From Pseudohongiella sp. (GTDB lineage: Bacteria > Pseudomonadota > Gammaproteobacteria > Pseudomonadales > Pseudohongiellaceae): a stretch of DNA of 21,571 nt. Both the position numbers and the translations under genes were made by a program. Location: the NCBI GenBank assembly GCA_030652635.1, contig JAUSPW010000276.1, forward strand, positions 1-21,571, written 5' to 3'. The stretch's first letter is position 1. Every line of letters starts with the position of its first letter. This document shows positions 15,869 to 21,571 of the stretch, in pieces. Below the pieces are notes generated by a model. It was not told where the DNA came from. It worked only from the letters and a program-made list of their open reading frames with translations, and did no database searches.

Positions 15869-15920
15869 GAATGAGGTCTTGATTTCAACAAGCTGCAGTC
15901 TAGTTGACTCGGAGATTAAT

Positions 15921-16958
15921 GTGATTAAAGTCGGTATTGTTGGCGCAACCGGTTATACAGGGGTTGAACTATTGAGACTACTGGCACCACGCAAGGATGT
16001 CAGTATTGAAGTGGTGACGTCACGAGAGATGGCGGGTACTGCGGTATCAGCCTTATTTCCAAACCTCAGAGGGTTTGTTGATTTACCCTTCACAGTGCCA
16101 GATGACGAGGTGCTCGCCAGATGTGATGTCGTCTTTTTTGCAACCCCCCACAACGTTGCCATGCGCTCAGCGCGTGCCTTGATGGAGCGGGGTGTGCGAC
16201 TTATTGATTTGTCTGCAGATTTCAGGCTCAAGGACCGTGAGGAGTGGGAATATTGGTACAATGAGCCTCATCTAAGTCCAGAGTTGATTGAACAGGCTGT
16301 TTATGGATTGCCTGAGGTTAATCGCGAAAAAATTCGAAATGCACAGCTTGTAGCTGTGCCTGGATGCTATCCGACGTCTGTTCAGCTAGGGTTTATACCT
16401 TTGCTGGAGGCAGGATTGGTTGATCCAATGCGTTTAATTGCTGATGCTAAATCAGGAGTAAGTGGTGCGGGGCGCAAAGCCGCTGTTGGCAGCTTGCTGG
16501 CAGAAGCTTCTGAGTCACTTAGTGCTTACGGCGTGGCAGGACACAGGCATCTTCCGGAAATATCACAGGGACTCAGGCTGGCATCGGGTGGTGACATTAG
16601 CCTGACATTTATTCCGCACCTCACGCCTATGATCCGAGGTATTAATGCAACGCTGTATGCGACACCTGTCGGTAGTGTTACCGCAGACGATTTGCAGGAG
16701 TTGTACGAACGCAGATATCGTGAAGAGCCATTTGTTGACGTTCTGCCTAAGGGTGGGTTGCCGGCAACACGGAACGTTAAAGGGTCTAACATCTGCCAAT
16801 TGGCGGTGCATTTACTCAAAGCCAGTAATACAATTGTTGTGCTTTCAGTGATCGATAATCTAGTAAAGGGTGCGTCCGGCCAAGCTGTTCAGAATATGAA
16901 TATTATGTTTGGGTGTGCCGAAAGTGAGGGATTAAAAACTATTGCATTATTGCCTTGA
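15921..16958 (+). CDS. argC: N-acetyl-gamma-glutamyl-phosphate reductase
   Basis: A 345-residue NADPH-dependent reductase of arginine synthesis, converting N-acetylglutamyl phosphate to its semialdehyde. The N terminus IKVGIVGATGYTGVELLRLL is the Rossmann nucleotide site. VFFATPHNVAM, LIDLSADFRL and YGLPEVNR follow. The catalytic Cys149 lies in VAVPGCYPTSVQLG, then SGVSGAGRKA and FIPHLTPMIRG. GTG 15921 is chosen because GGAG lies 7 bases upstream and it begins directly at the Rossmann strand; the frame is open to 15879. E. coli ArgC is 334 residues. No convincing ArgR box was found, though an inverted repeat lies ~53 bases upstream. Followed after 137 bases by erpA, which has its own promoter. 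Confidence 0.96.
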   Translation: MIKVGIVGATGYTGVELLRLLAPRKDVSIEVVTSREMAGTAVSALFPNLRGFVDLPFTVPDDEVLARCDVVFFATPHNVAMRSARALMERGVRLIDLSADFRLKDREEWEYWYNEPHLSPELIEQAVYGLPEVNREKIRNAQLVAVPGCYPTSVQLGFIPLLEAGLVDPMRLIADAKSGVSGAGRKAAVGSLLAEASESLSAYGVAGHRHLPEISQGLRLASGGDISLTFIPHLTPMIRGINATLYATPVGSVTADDLQELYERRYREEPFVDVLPKGGLPATRNVKGSNICQLAVHLLKASNTIVVLSVIDNLVKGASGQAVQNMNIMFGCAESEGLKTIALLP

Positions 16959-17016
16959 TATTTTCCTTTGGCTATTTGCTTGGAACAGTCGAGTCTGAAT
17001 CCTGGTGGTGAGGTTA

Positions 17017-17041
17017 ATAGTTGACCAATTTACTAGGGTAA
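17017..17041 (+). promoter_or_regulatory. Candidate IscR type-1 operator upstream of erpA
   Basis: Aligned with the 25-base E. coli IscR type-1 consensus as I remember it, this site matches 21 positions, including ATAGTTGAC at the left and the AT-rich centre; mismatches are at 17026, 17033, 17035 and 17041. It overlaps the -35 hexamer of the erpA promoter. E. coli erpA is a known member of the IscR regulon, so repression by holo-IscR is a reasonable inference. Confidence 0.65.
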
Positions 17042-17050
17042 GACCATAAT
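17021..17050 (+). promoter_or_regulatory. Sigma70-like promoter of erpA
   Basis: TTGACC (17021-17026), an 18-base spacer, then CATAAT (17045-17050). Each hexamer matches consensus at five of six positions. The expected transcript start is about 40 bases before ATG 17096. Confidence 0.6.
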
Positions 17051-17095
17051 CCTCACTCGATTATTAGATTGAAGCTTTGAGGCCAGAGTTTTTAT

Positions 17096-17449
17096 ATGAC
17101 AAGCGTCCAAACTTTTGAACCAGTCATTATTTCATTGACAGATAATGCCGCTGATAAGGTAAAAATGCTGATAGATGAAGAGGGCACGCCAGACTTGAAG
17201 TTACGTGTATTTGTAACAGGAGGCGGATGTTCTGGATTCCAGTATGGGTTTAGTTTTGAAAGTTCAGTGTCAGACGAAGATACTGTGGTTCAGAACAAAG
17301 GTGCCACCTTGCTGGTTGACCCACTGAGTTATCAGTATTTGGTTGGTGCTAAGGTCGACTATGTTGAAAATTTAGAGGGTGCAAGATTCGTAGTAAAAAA
17401 TCCTATGGCATCAACTACGTGCGGTTGCGGATCCTCGTTTTCTATATAA
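17096..17449 (+). CDS. erpA: Iron-sulfur cluster insertion protein ErpA
   Basis: A 117-residue A-type carrier delivering Fe-S clusters to apoproteins such as IspG/IspH. The three cluster ligands are visible: Cys45 in GGGCSGFQYGF, and Cys109 and Cys111 in TTCGCGSSFSI. LTDNAADKVKMLIDEEG and VDPLSYQYLVGAKVDYVE are typical of the family, and the length is normal. The CGCGSSFSI ending favours ErpA over IscA or SufA. It is preceded by its own promoter and a candidate IscR operator, and ends 7 bases before the convergent anmK gene. Confidence 0.97.
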   Translation: MTSVQTFEPVIISLTDNAADKVKMLIDEEGTPDLKLRVFVTGGGCSGFQYGFSFESSVSDEDTVVQNKGATLLVDPLSYQYLVGAKVDYVENLEGARFVVKNPMASTTCGCGSSFSI

Positions 17450-17452
17450 CAA

Positions 17453-17473
17453 GAGTCTAAGAGTAATAGACTC
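17453..17473. terminator. Weak inverted repeat at the erpA/anmK junction, possible terminator
   Basis: GAGTCT (17453-17458) and AGACTC (17468-17473) flank a 9-base loop and cover the anmK stop codon. On the minus strand the sequence after the stem is moderately T/A-rich (TTGTTATATA). The stem is short, so this is only a candidate. Confidence 0.3.
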
Positions 17474-18584
17474 CACCCAAAATGATTGGTTGACTCGCTC
17501 CTGTCAGGATTCCAGTATCTATTTTCTCTTTGTTGATAGTCTTGGAGGCCAGCCAAGCAAATGTGCTTGCCTCAATCCATTCTGGGGGCATTCCGCACGA
17601 CAAGGTGCTTTTAACCTCAAACGCAGGAAGCAACTGTTGCAACCTTGACATCAGGGTGGTGTTATGGACCCCTCCGCCACAAACCAGTAACTCATTTGAA
17701 GTGCCCGCTTTAACCAAAATAGTCAGGTTCACTGCGTCTGCTACGCTGCGGGCCGTCAATTCAAGTAAAGTCCGCTGTACATCTGCTTGATTTATCGAAT
17801 CAAAATCATCGAGACAGCGGTCAAGCCATGTTTGATTGAATAGTTCTCTTCCAGTGCTTTTAGGTGATTTTCTTTGGAAATATTCGTCCGACAAGAAGCG
17901 ATCAAGCAACACTGAATGCACATTTCCACTTGCGGCCCATGCTCCGCCAGCATCAAAAGGTTCCTGCAGGCATCGAGATATCCATAAGTCCATCAATGCG
18001 TTTCCGGGGCCTGTATCAAATCCCACTGGGGTAGAGGTAGGGGTGTCTGATATTAAAGTTATATTGCTGATACCGCCGATGTTGAGAATGCAGCGGGTGC
18101 AATTGCTATTGTGGAAAAAATATTGATGAAAGAGAGGGGCTAATGGTGCCCCTTGGCCACCCACGGAGATGTCTCGTTGACGGAAATCAGCAATTGTTGT
18201 TATTCCGGTTATGCTTGCAATTGTATTTGGATCGCCAATCTGAAGGCTGAATGCATCTAACGTTTCTGGGGAGTGGTATATGGTCTGCCCATGGCTTCCT
18301 ATTGCGGAAATCATCTCTGCACTCAATTGATGCTGAGAAAGTAACATGTTTATCGCATTACCAAAAGCCTTGCCCACCGCGACATTGAGTTGGCCAAGCT
18401 GAAGTAGGGAAACGTTTGGGTTCGCACAAACGTTGAAGAGTTGCTGCCTCAGATAAACGGGATATCTGCTGCTATGACTTGCCACAAGTTCTAGTTTTTG
18501 CTCCTGCAGTTTGATTGCCACGCAATCAATACCATCCATACTTGTGCCAGAGATAATGCCTATGAAGTATGCAGCGTCACCCAT
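17457..18584 (-). CDS. anmK: Anhydro-N-acetylmuramic acid kinase
   Basis: A 375-residue ATP-dependent kinase of the hexokinase/actin-like fold. It phosphorylates and opens 1,6-anhydro-MurNAc during peptidoglycan recycling in the cytoplasm. Motifs are FIGIISGTSMDGIDCVAI at the N terminus, IGSHGQTIYHSPE, TTIADFRQRDISVGGQGAPL, LNIGGISNITL, GFDTGPGNALMDLW, and LLVCGGGVHNTTLMSRL. Length fits the family. ATG 18584 begins 5 bases after the stop of the M23 peptidase gene and lacks a clear ribosome site, suggesting translational coupling. The pairing makes sense: the upstream enzyme remodels the wall and this one recycles a breakdown product. Confidence 0.96.
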   Translation of the reverse strand: MGDAAYFIGIISGTSMDGIDCVAIKLQEQKLELVASHSSRYPVYLRQQLFNVCANPNVSLLQLGQLNVAVGKAFGNAINMLLSQHQLSAEMISAIGSHGQTIYHSPETLDAFSLQIGDPNTIASITGITTIADFRQRDISVGGQGAPLAPLFHQYFFHNSNCTRCILNIGGISNITLISDTPTSTPVGFDTGPGNALMDLWISRCLQEPFDAGGAWAASGNVHSVLLDRFLSDEYFQRKSPKSTGRELFNQTWLDRCLDDFDSINQADVQRTLLELTARSVADAVNLTILVKAGTSNELLVCGGGVHNTTLMSRLQQLLPAFEVKSTLSCGMPPEWIEASTFAWLASKTINKEKIDTGILTGASQPIILGGVYYS

Positions 18585-18589
18585 CTAGT

Positions 18590-20020
18590 TCAGTTTAGGG
18601 ATTCAGCGGCGCTGTAATTGCTTGAATTGTCATAACTAAGCAGGCGCCCATCTGGTCGGTTTCTAGCAAATTGTCGGATTATTTCCTTAGTGTGTTCGCG
18701 GAATCTAACCATCTCGGCATTGTCCAGCGCAACCACTTGAGGTAACTGATCAACAATAGTCCTGGGATCCTTGTGCACGCCACCCACTAGGAATTCATAA
18801 TGTAAATGGGGGCCTGTAGCTCCTCCCGTAGCACCTACGTATCCTATGATCTGACCTTGGCGAACCTTTAACCCTTTTTTAACGCCAGTCGCGTAATCAT
18901 TCAAGTGAGCGTATTTTGTTTCAAACGCGCCGTGGTGTTCGATCACTACTAGTTTGCCGTAAGAGCCATTGCGAGAAGCAAAGGTCACAGTGCCATCAGC
19001 TGTTGCCCGAACTGGTGTTCCGGTAGGTGCGGCATAGTCAGTTCCCCTGTGAGCCCTAATTGTATTGAGTATCGGATGCATTCGATTGGGATTGAAATTT
19101 GAACTGATCCTGAATACATCCAGTGGATTCTTCAAGAACGCTTTTGCCATACTTTCACCGTCAGGACTGAAGAAGCTTGATTCTCCGGACTCGGTTTTGT
19201 AACGTACTGCCAGATGCTCGCGGCCTTGGTTCACGAATTGGGCAGCTATTATCTCTCCGGTTCCAACCAATTCGCCGTCAAGATACTTCTCTTCATACAA
19301 GATGCTGAACTCATCCCCTTGGCGTGGGTCCATCAAGAAGTCAATTACACCGCCGAACACATCCGCCATGCTCATTATGACGTTCGCCGGTATATCTGCT
19401 CTTTGTCCTGCCAAAAACAAACTATCGGCAATGCTGCCGTGGCGCATTACCTGAACGATATCCGCGGACTTGACTATAGGCTCAATGTTGTAACTGGACT
19501 CATTCAGGGTGAATACGTACCCCTCCAGTGGTGATGTGAGCACCTCGAGCCTTTGGAGGTTCCCGGGTTCTGGGATATAAAAACTAAGTTGATTGCCTGG
19601 GAACAGTCTGTTCAGTACTGAGGATTCTTCTGAGCTGTTAATTACTCTGAACAAGTCTTGTGCGCTAAGTCCCACTTGATTGAAAAGTGACGAGAGGTTG
19701 TCACCGGGGCGGACCGTGACCTGCCTGGTAAATGACTTTTCATGTGATTGGATCGCGGCTTCACTAGCAATTTTTGCTACATTTTCCATTATCTGATTTG
19801 CAGATGATCCAGTGCTGCTGAGTGCTGATTGAACCCGCAGTTCATCTATGTTGCTGACGATGCCATTAATTTCGTGGCGAAGGCGGTCTCCGTGGGCGGG
19901 ATCTTCAGGTGAAAAAAGACCGATAAAAACAAGTCCCACGCCAAAAGCACAGGCAGCTAGAATATGATTTTTGGGTTGTAGTTTGCTGTAAATGTTGCGA
20001 GCTGATTTTATCGGAGTCAT
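18590..20020 (-). CDS. Membrane-anchored M23 family peptidoglycan endopeptidase (MepM-like)
   Basis: A 476-residue cell-wall hydrolase. Residues ~19-36 are an N-terminal membrane anchor, so the rest should be periplasmic. Residues ~99-150 form a LysM/OapA-like region (VTVRPGDNLSSLFNQVGLSA). The M23 metallopeptidase domain spans ~315-420, with zinc ligands His324 and Asp328 (HRGTDYAAPTGTPV) and His407 in GPHLHYEF; YAHLN (370-374) and His405 complete the site. All catalytic residues are present, so it is likely active rather than a degraded activator. The family cleaves D,D-cross-links to allow wall growth. ATG 20020 has only a weak ribosome site (AGAAAG). It is divergent from tyrS, as in Pseudomonas, and forms a unit with anmK. 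Confidence 0.93.
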   Translation of the reverse strand: MTPIKSARNIYSKLQPKNHILAACAFGVGLVFIGLFSPEDPAHGDRLRHEINGIVSNIDELRVQSALSSTGSSANQIMENVAKIASEAAIQSHEKSFTRQVTVRPGDNLSSLFNQVGLSAQDLFRVINSSEESSVLNRLFPGNQLSFYIPEPGNLQRLEVLTSPLEGYVFTLNESSYNIEPIVKSADIVQVMRHGSIADSLFLAGQRADIPANVIMSMADVFGGVIDFLMDPRQGDEFSILYEEKYLDGELVGTGEIIAAQFVNQGREHLAVRYKTESGESSFFSPDGESMAKAFLKNPLDVFRISSNFNPNRMHPILNTIRAHRGTDYAAPTGTPVRATADGTVTFASRNGSYGKLVVIEHHGAFETKYAHLNDYATGVKKGLKVRQGQIIGYVGATGGATGPHLHYEFLVGGVHKDPRTIVDQLPQVVALDNAEMVRFREHTKEIIRQFARNRPDGRLLSYDNSSNYSAAESLN

Positions 20021-20187
20021 GAGCTTTCTAATTGTGTCGATATAGGTTCTATGTCACGAGTCCCTGCCGCTGTGGAGAGCACGATCAGCGACCAATTCTT
20101 ATGGCTTTTGTCTTCTAGGTCAAGTCTTATTCTAGATGATGTTGTAGAATCCATTTTCCCCGGAATTTGTTAAGTGCGAGAGATGTT

Positions 20188-21471
20188 ATGGCTGATTTGC
20201 CAATGGATTTGTTGAAGGACTTAGGGTCGAGAGGTTTGATTTCGCAGATCTCATCAGAAGATGAGTTTAAGTCACACTTGGTTAGTGCTCAACGTACTCT
20301 ATATAGTGGTTTTGATCCCACTGCTGACAGTTTGCACATAGGACACCTTGTGCCGCTTTTGGCTTTAAGGAGGTTTCAGTTGGTTGGACACAAACCGCTT
20401 GCCTTAGTTGGAGGGGCTACCGGACTGATTGGCGATCCCAGCTTTAAATCTGCCGAGCGCCAATTGAACACCGCGGATGTAGTAAGTGGGTGGGTCGCAA
20501 AGCTTCAAGGGCAGCTTGAGCAATATCTTGACTTTAACTGTGGTGAAAACTCGGCAGTGGTTGTAAATAATCTCGAGTGGACTGGGCGATTAAGTGCGCT
20601 TGAGTTTCTGAGGGACATAGGAAAACATTTCTCTGTAAATTCCATGATACAAAAGGAGTCGGTCAGGCAGCGGCTAGAGCGTGAAGGCTCTGGAATATCG
20701 TTTACTGAGTTCAGTTATATGATATTGCAATCCTATGACTTTGCGGAGTTGTATAAGCGATACGGTTGTACGCTGCAAATTGGTGGCAGCGACCAATGGG
20801 GTAACATAACAGGAGGAATAGATCTTGCCCGGCGCATGCATCAAGGGCACGTGTACGGGCTTACGCTGCCCCTTGTAACCAAGGCGGATGGGCAGAAATT
20901 TGGCAAAACTGAGTCGGGCACTATTTGGTTGGATCCTAACAAAACGTCACCATACTATTTTTACCAGTTTTGGCTTGGGACTGCTGATGCAGACGTTTAT
21001 AAATTTCTCAAATATTTTACTTTTATGGCGCCTGAGGAAATCGACGAAATAGAGCAGGCAGATTTGTCGTCTGGAAAACGACCTCAGGCACAGAGTGTTC
21101 TGGCTGAAGCTGTTACTAAACTGGTTCATGGCGAGCAGGGGTTGTCGGCCGCTGTGAGGATTAGTAGTTCGTTGTTTTCTGGTGATCTTTTGGAGCTTAC
21201 GGAGGCCGACTTTGACCAGTTGTGCCTAGATGGATTGCCTGCAACTGATATTGCCGGGACGAGCTTGAGTTTGGTCGAAGCCTTAGTAAGCACGGGGCTC
21301 GCTATGTCCAATCGCGCCGCGCGTGAGTTTGTTGAAGCAGGTGCCGTCTATGTTAATGGGCGCAAAGTTGAGAATCTGGATGCGAGAATAGGTTTAGAAG
21401 ACTCTCTTTATGGCAGGTATATAGTACTGAAGCGAGGGAAAAAGTTGTTTCATCTAATGCGCTTGACGTAA
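20188..21471 (+). CDS. tyrS: Tyrosyl-tRNA synthetase
   Basis: A 427-residue class I aminoacyl-tRNA synthetase charging tRNA-Tyr, close in length to E. coli TyrS (424). The HIGH motif is at 50-53 (DSLHIGHLVPLL) and the KMSKS-equivalent KFGKT at 237-241, following SDQWGNITGGIDLARR. YSGFDPTADS and QSYDFAELYK line the tyrosine site. A C-terminal S4 RNA-binding domain is seen at ~360-420 (SNRAAREFVEAGAVYVNGRKV). ATG 20188 is chosen, with GAGAG just upstream; the frame is open to TTG 20167. The coding region contains a perfect internal Shine-Dalgarno-like TAAGGAGGT at 20366-20374. It is followed by an apparent rRNA-operon promoter. Confidence 0.97.
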   Translation: MADLPMDLLKDLGSRGLISQISSEDEFKSHLVSAQRTLYSGFDPTADSLHIGHLVPLLALRRFQLVGHKPLALVGGATGLIGDPSFKSAERQLNTADVVSGWVAKLQGQLEQYLDFNCGENSAVVVNNLEWTGRLSALEFLRDIGKHFSVNSMIQKESVRQRLEREGSGISFTEFSYMILQSYDFAELYKRYGCTLQIGGSDQWGNITGGIDLARRMHQGHVYGLTLPLVTKADGQKFGKTESGTIWLDPNKTSPYYFYQFWLGTADADVYKFLKYFTFMAPEEIDEIEQADLSSGKRPQAQSVLAEAVTKLVHGEQGLSAAVRISSSLFSGDLLELTEADFDQLCLDGLPATDIAGTSLSLVEALVSTGLAMSNRAAREFVEAGAVYVNGRKVENLDARIGLEDSLYGRYIVLKRGKKLFHLMRLT

Positions 21472-21486
21472 TGGTTGTGCCATCGC

Positions 21487-21544
21487 AAAAGTAATTCAAT
21501 TTACTTCTTGCCAGATAAAAATACTGTGGCATAATGCGCGCCCC
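21487..21544 (+). promoter_or_regulatory. Probable rRNA-operon-type promoter with UP element and GC discriminator
   Basis: TTGCCA (21508-21513), a 16-base spacer, and CATAAT (21530-21535) are preceded by an A/T-rich tract (21487-21507) resembling an UP element. They are followed by the GC-rich discriminator GCGCGCCCC (21536-21544), typical of stringently controlled rRNA promoters. In P. aeruginosa a 16S-23S-5S operon lies directly beyond tyrS, which supports the reading. No rRNA sequence is inside the window. Confidence 0.6.
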
Positions 21545-21547
21545 TGA

Positions 21548-21562
21548 CATGAGAAGCTCATG
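21548..21562 (+). repeat. Perfect 6-bp hairpin in the leader after the rRNA-like promoter
   Basis: CATGAG (21548-21553) and CTCATG (21557-21562) flank AAG. It begins about 6 bases after the predicted transcription start. It could be an early leader hairpin or a protein-binding site; function unknown. Confidence 0.5.
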
Positions 21563-21571
21563 AAAAGGGCT

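Noticed and set aside
15768..15920. TPP riboswitch upstream of the hemJ-thiD-thiE unit
   Set aside because: I looked for the conserved CTGAGA and ACCTGATCTGG-type elements and did not see them here or between hemJ and thiD.
1..21571. Mobile elements, CRISPR, phage defence or biosynthetic clusters
   Set aside because: No transposase, integrase, direct-repeat array, toxin-antitoxin pair or other defence gene was found; the window is core chromosomal content.

Overview
This window is a gene-dense stretch of a gammaproteobacterial chromosome, probably a marine or aquatic heterotroph. The evidence is protein content (ErpA, HemJ, AnmK, TrhO, a RecQ with HRDC domain, SlyD-type FKBP, a TonB-dependent receptor) and the order tyrS - M23 peptidase/anmK - erpA - argC - hemJ, which resembles the Pseudomonas arrangement. 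Genus cannot be told from the sequence alone. No mobile element, CRISPR array, phage gene, tRNA or complete rRNA gene was seen, and no stretch of more than 300 bases lacks a gene.

Layout, left to right. (1) 1-1386, minus: N-terminal 462 codons of a TonB-dependent outer-membrane receptor that runs off the left edge. (2) 1605-2985, plus: a short-chain dehydrogenase, then a SlyD-like FKBP prolyl isomerase with a His-rich tail. (3) 4834-2982, minus: an aldehyde dehydrogenase and a VOC (glyoxalase-fold) protein, joined by a 4-base GTGA overlap behind a good sigma70-like promoter. (4) 5076-6743, plus: an exported helical-repeat protein and an exported peroxiredoxin. (5) 6868-10634, plus: a membrane-anchored DUF3014 protein, RecQ helicase one base later, then the tRNA-uridine hydroxylase TrhO. 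(6) 10880-11382: a small DUF1653 protein (minus) and a small lipoprotein (plus). (7) 15767-11415, minus: a likely operon hemJ-thiD-thiE-hemL followed by an adenosine-kinase-like PfkB kinase, combining heme and thiamine synthesis. (8) 15921-17449, plus: argC and erpA. (9) 20020-17457, minus: an M23 endopeptidase and anmK, a cell-wall turnover and recycling pair. (10) 20188-21471, plus: tyrS. (11) The last ~80 bases look like the start of a ribosomal RNA operon promoter.

Regulatory signals of note: a near-consensus IscR type-1 operator over the erpA promoter (17017-17041); a perfect 10-bp inverted repeat between the divergent hemJ and argC genes (15840-15868); and an rRNA-like promoter with GC-rich discriminator at 21508-21544. 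All four convergent gene pairs overlap or lie within 32 bases of each other.

Most of the window is ordinary core metabolism. I found no convincing undescribed multi-gene system. The better leads are the regulatory sites and the uncharacterised proteins (DUF3014 beside recQ, the exported repeat protein beside a peroxiredoxin, the small lipoprotein).
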